A DNA stretch of 64,000 nt from contig NC_090259.1 in the NCBI RefSeq assembly GCF_037325665.1, positions 33,341,238-33,405,237 of the forward strand, written 5' to 3'. Below the pieces are notes generated by a model. It did no database searches and was not told where the DNA came from. It was given only the letters and a program-made list of their open reading frames with translations. This stretch comes from Littorina saxatilis (taxonomy: Eukaryota > Mollusca > Gastropoda > Littorinimorpha > Littorinidae). This document shows, one piece after another, positions 1 through 11,900 of the stretch (position 1 is its first letter; each line of letters begins with the position of its first letter). The position numbers and the translations under genes were made by a program.

Positions 1-483
1 TCCTCTAAGCAATATGAACACATCTGTGCAAAAAAAAGGGGGTCACCTTATGAACGATTTTTTTACAATATTTTTACTGGGGGTGGTCAAATATGATTTT
101 GCGAAAAACACTGTGATTCTTAACGTGATCCTAACTGACATATTTAGCTCAGTTTACAAATGATAAATAAAACACTACTTTGTGTAGATAAATGAATGGA
201 GAGTATCACTTTATCATAATACCATACTTATCAATGTGCATTTTCAAAAAATTATCGAGGTTTGTCGAGGGCGTACACATAAAATTATCAGTCATTTAGC
301 GGTAAAAACGTTATTACACAAAAATGTCAGCTTAAATCATAACCAAATTTAAACACAGCTAAGTTCACTATATGCTGTTACAATACCTAAGAAAATAAAA
401 AGGTGTTACCTTATTGCTTGCTCCACAATTATCCCCGCACCACCCCCACCCCCATATCTTGACTAACAAAAATGATGAAACAA

Positions 484-612
484 TCATTTGGGAGCCCAGT
501 AGGTCAGTTGGTAGAGCACTGGACTTGTGATCCATATTTTTGAATCCGTGGGAAGGGGTGTGGAAAGTTTCATGAAGATCTGTCCAGTAGTTTTCTCTGA
601 ATCGCACTACAA
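484..612 (+). repeat. Degenerate tRNA-derived SINE fragment
   Basis: Bases near 497-545 read like the 5' half of a tRNA: an A-box-like TAGGTCAGTTGGTAGAGCAC, an anticodon-arm-like TGGACTTGTGATCCA and a degraded B box around TTGAATCC. Downstream is the module TTTCATGAAGATC / GTCCAGTAGTTTT seen in other repeats here. The missing acceptor stem and broken T arm argue against a working tRNA gene. Confidence 0.5.
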
Positions 613-679
613 ATACATACACAATAATACAAAGTTTTGACTAGTGTCCTCAGTGCCCCTCCCCCACCCTTGATCTTGA

Positions 680-769
<90 letters not shown>
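680..769. repeat. (CA)n microsatellite, about 90 bp
   Basis: Pure CA dinucleotide run. Reading frames through it are low-complexity artefacts. Confidence 0.95.
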
Positions 770-770
<1 letters not shown>

Positions 771-1255
771 AGGGTGGATCAATTAGTTTGTAAGGGGGGT
801 GTACTTATAATTCAAGAGTGTAAATCTAGGACGCGAAGAAAAAGACTGTTCGGGGGCATACGTCACCCCCCCCCCCCCCCCCGTCGAAAAAAAATCGCTC
901 GTGATTATTACACATGTTGTGCACATGTTTCCCTAAGCAATATGTACACATCTGTGGAGAGAAAAAGGGTGGTTTCCTTATTGACTTTTTTTTTATCAAA
1001 ATGTTTTGTCTGGGGGTGGTCAAATATGATTTTGCGGAAAACACTATGATTCCGGTGCAGGGGGGGGGCACTTGCGCCCGTTCCGCCTAAGGCGCTTCGT
1101 GTGTCTTAGTCTTTTTTGTTTTGAGTGTGAGAAGGCGAACTTTTGAGAAATCAGTGAAAGAGAAACCGTTTGGGAAAACGATCTTGAAAGTGACAGTGGG
1201 CGTCGAATTCAACACTACGCGACTTTGTTTGTGTGTGTGTTTCTTTATGAGTGTG

Positions 1256-1290
1256 TTCATATGCCTGTCTGTCTGTCTGTCTGTCTGTCT

Positions 1291-1340
<50 letters not shown>

Positions 1341-1475
1341 CTCTCTCTCACACACACACACATACACACACACACACACACTAACACACACAACGCGGCA
1401 CACTTACATCCACACAACTACACACACACTGACACACACACACACACACCGTCACACACACACACACACACATGA
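1256..1475. repeat. Compound (TGTC)n/(TC)n/(CA)n microsatellite
   Basis: A TGTC-type run is followed by TC repeats (to about 1349) and then interrupted CA repeats (to about 1472). Confidence 0.95.
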
Positions 1476-2564
1476 AGTAGGAATCGAATAAACACACATT
1501 TTGCGCCAGTGAGGTTAGATTGGTGGGATGAGGTCTGAGGCTGGTCAGGGCTTTAGGGGCAGGAGTGACGAGGGGGCACGGATTGCGGTTTGCCGTGTGT
1601 TATGGCGAGTCAACTTGTTCATATAGATCTGTGTAGGCGATCTACAACTGACCCCAGACGATCTGGATCTGTTCAAGTCAAAAGCAAAGTCACGGATACG
1701 AAGAAGTTTATCGAAAAATATCGACCCCAAGGACACAATCCATGTTGTAACTTTTCAAAGCAGTTACATTCAATCAAAGCCACATCCACATTTAAACCCG
1801 GAACGGGAACCATCGAAGATCCACGCAACTAATGTCGAAAAAGATCTTACAATGTCACCGCAGATCTATAGTTGATTTTTGTTTTGTGTCACAGCAAAGA
1901 AACGAAACAAATCTCCGGCTTAGATTGCACACTGAAAAATCGTTCATTTAGCGGGTTATTTAAATATATTTCTTTGAGGTTGCAAGTCAATGGCATCGCT
2001 GAGATGTACTCCTTCGAACACACGACACAGGTTAGAAATTGACCGCGTTTGGGCGCTTCGTTTTACGGCCAAAATAGGGTGAACTTTTTGACGGGATTAT
2101 TGAAATATCACTTCGGGGGCAGGTCTAAAATCCTGGGTACAGACTCTTATGGTACAAATAATGGACTTATCTCAAAATCATATGAATCTCGCCGGCATGC
2201 AAGGTAATAAAACAAACAATCAAACAAACAAACAGACAGACAGACAACCAATCAGACAGACAAACAGAGTGAACCCGCGAATGAGTAATCCTCATAAAGA
2301 GGGGTGTAAAAACCGTGTAGTCAAGTTGATGTGGCCTCGGAGAATGTGACCCAGTTCGGTGACTTCGGTAAACTGACGAACATTTGTCAGCAGTTTCCCA
2401 CTGCACTGAAGAAAGACGGCAGTATTATTTTCGGCTTTTACTCTGCTTTTATTCTCTTTGTGTGGCAAAAGAGTTGCCGGTGACATTCTTTGCTTCTCGC
2501 TGGCGTCGTCAAGGTCGACATTCAGAAGAAGGGAAATCCTTCGCGGCGGGAAATACCCCTATTG
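1476..2564. other. Gene-free upstream flank
   Basis: No recognisable coding exon. The sequence is mostly complex, with short AAACAAACAGACAGAC-type simple repeats near 2210-2265. A distal promoter or an unrecognised non-coding exon could lie here. Confidence 0.4.
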
Positions 2565-2572
2565 TGACGTCA
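2565..2572. promoter_or_regulatory. CRE-like palindrome TGACGTCA
   Basis: A perfect 8-bp CRE palindrome lies about 280 bp upstream of the Abl start codon, in a local GC-richer stretch (CGCGGCGGG nearby at 2542-2550). CREB/ATF-family proteins bind this motif in animals. A single motif is weak evidence, but the position fits a proximal promoter. Confidence 0.35.
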
Positions 2573-2641
2573 TCATTCCCAGAGAGAGGTGAAAGGTCAG
2601 CCAGTGTGATCGTTGCCTCATTTTCACTTCGCTATGTGATC

Positions 2642-2652
2642 AAGATGGCGGC
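2642..2652 (+). promoter_or_regulatory. YY1-type initiator motif AAGATGGCGGC
   Basis: The sequence is an exact match to the extended YY1 consensus, which in animal promoters often sits at or just downstream of the transcription start. It lies 197 bp upstream of the Abl ATG and 70 bp downstream of the CRE-like site, making the start of transcription near here plausible. Confidence 0.45.
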
Positions 2653-2662
2653 CGCCGACTGA
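2645..2662 (+). other. Five-codon upstream ORF (MAAAD) in the presumed Abl leader
   Basis: The ATG inside the YY1-type motif opens a five-codon frame ending in TGA. If transcription starts upstream of it, the leader carries a minimal uORF that could lower translation of Abl. If it starts within the motif, the uORF is absent. Confidence 0.3.
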
Positions 2663-2848
2663 TGGAGGAAGTAGAGCAGTCACGCATAATTTTATTCGAA
2701 AAACGTGTTTTCTGTATCTTCTGGATGGATTATTTCGCAGGATGATGTGAGATGAATATGTTAGGGATGTAGTAGGATGATTCCAGTTGTCGCTGACGAG
2801 ACAGATAGGTAGCTGTGTGTGTATACGAGGAGGTGGCGAGTCGGTAAC

Positions 2849-2960
2849 ATGGGGGCCCAGCAAGCCAAAGAGAAAGAACCGAGACCAAGTGCCAGCAAAG
2901 GGAAGGGAAAAACAAAAGAACCGCGCGTCTCGCATGGAAACATTTTTACAGAGCATTCGG
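2849..2960 (+). CDS. ABL1: Abl exon 1 (N-terminal myristoylated cap)
   Basis: Residues 1-38. The ATG is chosen because it opens [10 protein letters not shown], nearly the same start as Drosophila Abl, with Gly2 available for myristoylation, which in vertebrate ABL1b docks on the kinase C lobe and autoinhibits it. A lysine-rich stretch (about 17-26) follows, then HGNIFTEHS as in fly Abl. The donor is G|GTAAGT, phase 1. Confidence 0.93.
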
Positions 2961-5900
2961 GTAAGTATTTAGCGCTTCCGTCAGCATTTTACGCTGGCGA
3001 TTCATGTCTGACGGCTCGGTTTATTTGCAGAGGAGTGACGAAGGGGTTTGGTCAGTCTGTCTGTCTGCTCGACGGCGATTGACCATTGTGCGAGTGCTAG
3101 TGTTACGGTGTCGAAGAATGATTCACCACGCTGGCAGAAAAAGTGGAGTTCGACTTTTTTCACATACTTTATTTTTATGGCCTTTCATCCGGTTTCTTTG
3201 CGTTACGGGATCATGTTGGATCTTTTGGGTGATGATCATGATGAGGTAGCGAAGTGTCATTGACAGGGTTAGCATGGAATGATGGATCATGTGTAGACCA
3301 AGTGATCGAGCAGGGGTTAGTCACTCCCTATTTTCTGCTCCTGCAGTAATCAGGGGCCGGTAACACTCAACGTGGTGATCAACATGATTTTTGCAATTTT
3401 TAGAATGTGGCTGTTTTTAATTTAATTCATTTTTTACATGCATTTTGCCAGAGGTTACTGATTTTGTCAGCTGTCATAAAAATGTAATCACTGTTTAAAG
3501 CTGTTAAACAAAGTGCCAGTGTACAAGAAGAATTAAGCCAGGTACAGTGTTGTTGCCAGGCCTCGGTCTTCGGTCTCTGACGCATTCCTTTCTGATTTGA
3601 CGCATTGGTAGCCTTGTCCAGTCGATGGACCGATAGTTTTTACGTTTTAGTGGTCAACTGATCGATACATATTCGTACAAGGCGGACAAGGTCTGCAGTG
3701 AATGGAATGGGAGTTGCAAAGTCGGAAAACAAACCCCGATCGAAATGCTCGTGTTCGCTACGACTTACGAGTGAAAATGCACTCGGTGCCGAGTCCGTGT
3801 TTGTCGTCATTGACACTCGAGGCTGCGTTTACGGAAATACCCGATCCAGCCGGTGTACCTATTTACCGAAAACGGCGAACATTCGACCTAGACACAATCA
3901 TTTGTCGTAGTAAGCATAGACATCCGGTCTGCTCCCCGCCTAATGGCCGATGTCTTCCGTCTTCGGGGGACTACGTGGGTTTAAATTTGGAGTGGTCCTT
4001 CTCCGAAAACGGCACAAACAGCAGAAATTTCATCAATATAATACTACGGTATGGTAATGAGAAGATCAGGCAGGATCCCTACATTCGCACACCGGGCACT
4101 GTATTGGAAAGGGTAGGCCAGGAATGTCAGACTCTTTCTCTGCCAAAAATCAGCAAATGAGCGCCATACACTACTTTCTGTGAGAATTAGGCCTAAACAA
4201 AAAATAGGTGTGGTTACGGTAACCCGACCTACCCTATTTTTAGGGGCCGATCCTATAACTTTTTATTACATTTGTCAAAAAAAACAAAAAAAAACAAACC
4301 GAGAGCAAAAAACGCAATGAAAGCGAAAGCGCCCGTGTCGCACACTTATTTCCCTGTCAAGTACCGTACTTTCCGGGTCATAAGGCGCGACTTTTTTCCT
4401 CGAGTTCGACCCCTGCGTCTTGTATAACGAAGCGCCTAATCCGTGTATGAAATACGAAAAAAATCAAAGAGACCGCTTGAGTACCAGTCAAACAACTTGT
4501 GATAATGCATGTTTCAGCTACTAGGTACTGCCCTGCCTTTGATCTGGCCGCACACACAGATTTCCACTCTGTTAAACTTGGTCACTGACCGGTCACTGAC
4601 CCCGATGCAGGAAGTGTTTCCTCTCTCAGATATGACAGGGGAACCACCTCTCATGGCAAAAACTGGGTCATTGACCCCTGGGAAGAAGGTCGTGTCTTTT
4701 AACAAGGCCACCCAGCTATCACAATGCCTTTGGTCACTGACCGGTCACTGACCCCGATGCAGGAAGTGTTTCCTCTCTCAGATATGACAGGGGAACCACC
4801 TCTCATGGCAAAAACTGGGTCATTTTGGTGCGCCCTATTGGCCCCCTGCGTCCAATGGGTGACTGGATTACAATTTTTTTTTTTAAAAGAAGGGGGTGCG
4901 TCTTAGATAACAAAGCGCCTTGTCACCCGGAAAGTACGGTAGGTTTAATTTGTACACATTAGAAAAAAAAGTTGAAAAAAAAAAAAAAGTGATTGCCTAC
5001 CTTCCAACCCTATTTTTTTTGGGCTATGTTACCGTAACCACACCTATTTCTTTTTTTGGCCTTAGATAATAAAGTGTTATCATTGTTCAATGGCTTTATT
5101 GTCATTTTTGCGTAAAAAGATAGATTTAACTCCGGACTGTAAGTTATTTTGAATTGCATGTATCAAAGGAATGGTGGTACAATTTGGACCTATTGTTTTT
5201 TTAAAGCCAGGACAGTTGGACCTATTGTTTTTTTTAGGGAGGTCCAAATGACCTATTGTCTTCTTAGGCTGGCAACAACACTGCAGGTAGCATTCAGTGA
5301 GTTGTAACCTGGTGAATTGGGAGTAAAGTTACAAATCTGCATTTGTTCTAGCACCTTGCTGTCATGCTGCCTCGTGATTGTTATTGTTACTAATGCTAGT
5401 ATCCATTATGTAAATCAAGAGAACACCTTATACAGTTTGCCTGTGCTGAGTATGCCATTTGTAGAGAGATGCGTAGTAAGCATGTGAATTGTAGTTGTAC
5501 TGTTCGTGCACATGCAGTCTCCTCTGTCCATTTGGAGTCTGTGACACTGAGGATTAAATTCATGAAATGTGTCGGTTTTGCAGAAATCAGGGAGAATAAG
5601 TACATTAGTAATGTCTTTCTTGTCACCAGTTTCAAAGATTTTTTGGTTGTGATTTACTGATTTCTGTTGGTTGGAGAAGTGTAATTGACAAATGACAGCT
5701 CTTTTCCTGGAGGCATTTGTTCCTATAATATTAGTGTTACTTGCACACCTAGGGTCTGTAGCTGAGCTGTGTTATAGAATTTACACAAAGGGACACAAGC
5801 GTGATATCATTCATGTATGCTTACAATCTGAAGTCTGAATAATTGATTCAGTATTGAGGTAACTTTAGTGTAGTGGTACCTGCAATGAAAGGTCACCCAC

Positions 5901-8900
5901 CTGGCTAGCCAAAACTGTCCCAACATTGCAGGTGTCCTGTCATGGCAGGTACATATTGGTCAAAATAAAAGCAAACTCACGGCGCATTATCAAGTAAAAT
6001 CCCTCAGTTCAGGTAAATACCTACAATGTTTGAGCCTGATGTCACCTCCCTGAGCAGTTTTGATTGGGGTTTGTTACACATACACGTTGCGGTGCCATGG
6101 TTTTAGCTGATTGTGGAATGAAGAGGAAGTGAATTCTTAAGTGCCACTTCAGTTAAAAGTTGTCAGTGCCACTCATTGACTCAACGCAGATTAAATTGCA
6201 CCCTACTAAAGATAAACCGGAACTTGTTTCACAGCACAATAGACAGGGCATGGGAATAATGGCACTTGTGCTTTAAATGCCGGTGTTAAGCTTAAAACTT
6301 AAAGTAACGTAAGTTTCATTTTGTTTCTGAGTTGATGTTCTTCTTCTTCTTCTTTTCGGTAATGCCCACGATCTTGAGGATGAACATTCTGGCATGAAAA
6401 GGGGGGTGTTTCAGAATCCATTTGCGTGCTCTGGTTGTTGTCTTTGGCTTAAAATATACTGTATCATTATTGTTTTACCAGTTTGCATTATGTACACACA
6501 CTGCTGATACTGATATCAGGTTACTTACCTGGCGAATTGGAATTCTTTACATGTTGACAAGAAATAAGTGAGATAATTTATCAGAAGATCAAATACATAA
6601 TGTATACGTGTATAAATTACAGTACTATACAGGTTTTGATGATTGTGTATCATTTGAAAAGTATTGTCTGTTGTAGTTTGTAATGCAGTGCAGTTGCTCA
6701 GCTAGGGACTTAATGTGTACCCTTTTTTAGTGAACATCATCACGCAAACATGTCAACTGTGTGTGAAGCTGGAAGAGTGTGAGACATGTTTACACTGAGA
6801 CAGAAAATTGTCTGCAGGAATCAAGGATGAACAGCATTGTGCAGTATAGTGATGGACAGGAGGATTAAGATAGGCTCAGACAGAGACCGACATTGAGGAA
6901 CAGTGACACACTTGTAGTGCCAGCTGCACAAATAGTTTGCATTGATAGAGCGGGATGCCCCTTAGCTGAGAGTGAGCAACTGTTGCTGCACTGGTGTGCA
7001 AGCCAATCCCCCCCCCCCCCCCCTCATTCCACCCACCCCTCATTGTTCACTGTTTCTCAGGCTCATAGCGTTTTCTTTAACTCAGGTATTTTGCTTTACC
7101 CCTTATTCAATAGAGTTTTTAAAAACTATAATAATTTATAAATCACAGGGGTGGGACTTTTCCGCGAATCCGCGGACACAACTTACGAATTCCGCTGGAG
7201 GAATCTATTTTTCCGTGTCCCATTTCATCACAGTATTTATAACTTGTTGACTGAATGATATGGAGAGAAGTGAAGATGGAACAGAACACTGGAGGCTTGA
7301 GAGTTAAATTGTGCTGACGATGAAAACTCCTGATAACTAATAGTCTTTTTGAGCTTCAATGCATTGGGGCGTCGCTTGGATCATACTATTGCCAGTATTG
7401 GATTATGGATACATGGTTCATTACGTAAATATGCATCATTACAATGTTACCATTGTTGTGTGAAAGTTTTTGTTTTGTTTGGTTGGGTGTTGTTTTTTTT
7501 GGGGGGGGGAGGGGGGGGGTGAGGAGAATGTCTTTTTTACCTGATCCAAACGAGTTGAATTTTAGTCTCAGAATGCACCAGATTGCACAGATCTTAATAT
7601 ACCATTTAAAACATTTTCGGGGGAGCATGCCCCCTAGAAAAAAGGGATTTCCTCTTTTTTCATCACAAGAGAGTCCCACCCCTGAAATCAATAACATTAT
7701 TTGACACTGAGGTCTGGAGTGTTTTATACACATAGCTTGAAGGCACATTGTATACATGCATGGTCAGCAGTTTCTGTGCCTAGGATGGTAACAGAACTGT
7801 CTTTTCAGATTGCCTGGGGTGATCTGATTTTTATTGCCAAGCATACATGTTTATTCTCCCAGTCTTAGACTTTTGCTCACTGAGTCATTGCGGGAGTGTA
7901 TTACTCTGCCACTCACATTCACACTCCTAAATTTTTTGTTAAATGCCCTTGGTGGAATAATGTTCTTGTGTTTTGTTTTATTGTAGAGGATGCGTCTTGC
8001 TGGTAATTAGTCAGGATAGTTTCTATTGCTTTGTTTTACTTGCTGTCAGTGTCAGAGCAAATGATTTCTTGTAAGTGAATTTTGGATATATAAAAATATA
8101 TATGATTACAAGAATCTGCAGTTAAGAGCCCAGCATGTTGTGATAAGTAGAGACTTTAGAATCTGCAGTTAAGAGCCCAGCATCCCCCCGCGGGTTAGGG
8201 GGAAGAATTTACCCGATGCTCCCCAGCATGTCGTAAGAGGCGACTAACGGATTCTGTTTCTCCTTTTACCCTTGTTAAGTGTTTCTTGTATAGAATATAG
8301 TCAATTGTTGTAAAGATTTTAGTCAAGCAGTATGTAAGAAATGTTAAGTCCTTTGTACTGGAAACTTGCATTCTCCCAGTAAGGTAATATATTGTACTAC
8401 GTTGCAAGCCCCTGGAGCAAATTTTTGATTAGTGCTTTTGTGAACAAGAAACAATTGACAAGTGTCTCTATCCCATCTCCCCCCTTTTCCCCGTCGCGAT
8501 ATAACCTTCCTGGTTGAAAACGATGTTAAACACCAAATAAAGAAAGAAAGAAAGAGCCCAGCATGTTGTGATAAGTAGAGACTTGGGAAGCCAGCAGTCT
8601 ATTATAAATAAGCTTCATCACACTGCTATAGATCCATCACTCCATCATCACCCCATCATCTCATCCTCCCTTTGGAATGTTGGGGAAGGGGGTGTGGGGG
8701 CTGAACTGCTAATTACAAATGATAGTGGTCAATAGTACATACATGTACTATTGCTCCTTGTGCCCCAAGGCTGTTCAGATTCCCACTACTGTCAGTGTAA
8801 CAGGATATATATATATAATCTCCTTTCAGATCAGTGAGATAGTAGTCATCAGTCTTTTGAATGAGGAAAATGATATGGTCAGTGTTTTGTGGGTGTAAAG

Positions 8901-11900
8901 GGTTATCAGTGTAATTGGTGACAGGGGACAAAGAATTGCATTCAGATCTTACAGTGAAATCTGATACATGCTGAACATGAAGGAAAAGAGGTTTGAGGGG
9001 GTACTAAGTAGCTTGTGAAGTTTGTTCGTGAGACATGCAGGATTTGAAACAGTTGACAAAAAAACACTTGTGGCTGGCTTTAGCTTGAGTGGAATGTTCA
9101 TTTTTTTTCCCTGTTGAATAGGTCATCAGTCAAGTGTGTGCATTTATACCATTTTGGGATTTTCTTGATTATTCATACTTGCTTGAAATTGAATCTCTCT
9201 GTCTTACCCAAAATAAAAATAAAACTATGTTTGAGATTTATGATTACCAGAATACCCAGAATATGGGCTGTTGACTTACAGCCTGTTCCTAAAGCCAGTG
9301 TTAAACACACTTACAGGAGCTCCCATCCCCTCATTCTGCCTTGTTTCTCACAGTTAACAATATATCCTTTGGAGCATATCACCCGTTAATGTCCCCAATA
9401 TGTTTAGAGGCCTGTGTATCATCAACATAAAGTCAGGGTGTTATTTTTAGTATTAGCTGGTGTAATTTGCTCATACCAAAGCCACCCGCTGTGTGTGGCA
9501 GTTCTTTGATCAGTGGGAACTGTATGCTAAATGGTAATGTTTATAAACTCCTTACGCTCACTGCTTGGCAGTCTTCATAATAAGGCCACAAAAAAAAATA
9601 TGTCTGTTTCTGGTCACCCGACCGACCCTAAATTTTGGCGCCGACCCTAAACTTTTTTTTTCCAAACTCAAAATGTTTTTTTTTTTTTTTTGGTGGTAAA
9701 GGACAGGGTGAGAAAATGAACAACAAAAACGTGTGAAAACGAAAGTCCGCTGACGATTTGTAAATGTGTTGAGTGTCTTGTCTCTATGTATAGTGAATCC
9801 AGTCTCTTTGCGCGATTTTTAAAGTTAGTTTTATTGGTCTACATTTGGGGTAAAAAAAAATAAAAAAAATCCCTACCGACCGACCCTATTTTTTTTAGCC
9901 ATGTTACCAGAAACAGACAATTTTTTTTTTTTTGGGCCTAAGGCAGGCAAGAAAGACAGAAAGATCATTGTGTCTTGTACTGTTCAAAACTTAAAGCCAG
10001 GCGAGCAGAGCATCCTGGAAGTATATGTATTACCGTTTGTATGATTATTTATGCAGTGGCAGCTGTGATGTGAGGCACCTCTGATGAGAGGACACCTCAG
10101 AATAAAGGACATCTTTTGTAGTCCCCTTATCAATGAAATATTAACGCCAGACCACAATATACCAGGCATGAAAGACCACCCTCAATGTACGGCCACTGTT
10201 GGCTGGTCCAAAGCGTGTCCTTTCATCACAGGTATCATGGTAATTTGTCTTTGCGGTAGTGGGTTGTGGGTTTAAGGGACCCAAAAAATGGGTAAAGCTA
10301 TGAAGCCCTCAGGTGCACTTGGCACAGGTGGGGTTTATAGTTGTGCTCGAGGGGGGGAGTATATTATATGGCCACTAAATGTTTATGCTGCAAGACCAGG
10401 CTTGTTAGTGCTGTACCTTTCTGTTTATGCCTAGACATGGTTTTTATCAACCTCTTGATACAGTGATGGTAGAGTTGGTTACTCTTACTGTCTTAGTCTT
10501 ACTGTATGTGTATTGTACTTATGGCCCTGTGGAAAGCCAGTGAAAGTGGAGAAATGTTTGACTGTCATGTGAGTCGCATGCACTGGTTTGCACTAACATG
10601 TTAGCATAGGGGACGGAAGGTCATGAGGAGAGTATTGTGTGACTTTATAGATTGAACAATGTCCGAGTGGCTAACAATGGGTCAAGTGACTGGTATACAC
10701 ATGTAAGAATTTACTGTTGCTTTACCCTAATGATCCCAGTGCTTATATTAATGTTGCGAGTACTTACAAAAATAATTCTCACACAGGAAGAGTGTTTTTA
10801 AAGTGCTGTTTAAACAATGCCACCCCTACACCCCCACCTGGAATTGTTCTAATACAATTTGGATTTCTCAGACTCAATCTGTTTGTGCAATAATTGTGCA
10901 ACTGAACTCTGGGTGGAGCTTAGAGAAATGGCGGTACACTGTTAAAAAAAAAAAATCTTTTTAATGTAAGGACAATCTGAAGGTTGATTCAACAGCCTTG
11001 CACTTGCAGTGTAAGGCATGTATCCCCCCCCCCCACACACACACACACACACACATACACAGTTTAGCACACAGACCTGTACAGGCAGATCATTCTGGTT
11101 CCGTTAAACACTTGTCAGGCTCCGCAACTTCTCAATCCCGTTGCACTTGCTGAGCTGTGCGTCATTAGCAATACCAGCTAATGTAGTGCAATTGGACCAA
11201 GCCTACAGATGATATGGTTGTAATAGGGTTAGGTGTGCCTGTGTGAGTGCAAGCTAGACTACAGTTCACAGACATTACATGCATACATGTGTGCGTTAAC
11301 TTGCTCCTGTGTTGGGTAGAGGATTGATATTCTCCACCAGTGAGTCAGTAACTCTTTTGTGAAGTCCATGAACTCAGTCCAGCCCTGCTGATGGTCGTTT
11401 TCCATCTTTTATTGCTTTTTGCGGCACTGATTTGTTGCACAGCTGTATTCTCTTTGGTGTTTTGTTGTGTGTGTGTGTTTTTATTTATGTCTTAATTATT
11501 TTTTTAATGATTTATTTCCTTTTTTCTGATAACTGTATCTTTGCATTTGTGCAATTTGCTGAATTTGGTAATACGATGATACTTAACTTAGTATCACTAT
11601 GTATGCTGTCTGTGTGAGTGCGTGGGTGAGTGTATGGGTGGGTAACTGGGTGTAGTTATATCATATTTGTAATGTTGTTTCTTGTTCTTTTTATTTGTTT
11701 TGTATTGTTTTCTGTTGGAGTGTCATTTTTGTTGTTGTTGATTTGTGTTGTTACTGTTAGAGTGTGTATTCTATTGGAGTGTAATACGTTTTGCCTTTCT
11801 TTGCAGTGCTAGACTTTTATTTAGACTTTCACTGTGTCCAACTAGTAGCACCACTCCTTAACATTAAAGTTCAATTGTGACTTGTTTATGAGAGGTGGAA

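Larger units (their letters stand above)
1..1052. repeat. Diverged direct repeats flanking microsatellite DNA
   Basis: Bases 6-118 and about 932-1052 are diverged copies of one another in the same orientation. Both contain AGCAATATG, ACACATCTGTG, GGGGGTGGTCAAATATGA and GCGGAAAACACT-like stretches. The spacing is about 926 bp, so this may be a long tandem unit or two copies of an unnamed repeat. Between them lie a tRNA-like fragment, a long CA run and a C run (about 866-882). No gene is visible. Confidence 0.6.
4187..5063. mobile_element. TIR element, TAGGCC family (copy 1), with a nested element
   Basis: The ends are inverted: TAGGTGTGGTTACGGTAACC on the left and GGTTACCGTAACCACACCTA on the right, bordered by TTAGGCC and GGCCTTA. 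Related copies lie at about 9582, 17575 and 34921. No coding sequence, so a non-autonomous DNA element (MITE). A second TIR element sits inside. Confidence 0.75.

Noticed and set aside
1121-1491. Overlapping ORFs of Ser/Leu and Thr/His repeats
   Set aside because: Translation of the TC/CA compound microsatellite.
8195-8407. Minus-strand ORF of 70 codons also found at 23619 and 46016
   Set aside because: Antisense frame of the CCCCGCGGG-family SINE, present wherever the SINE is.
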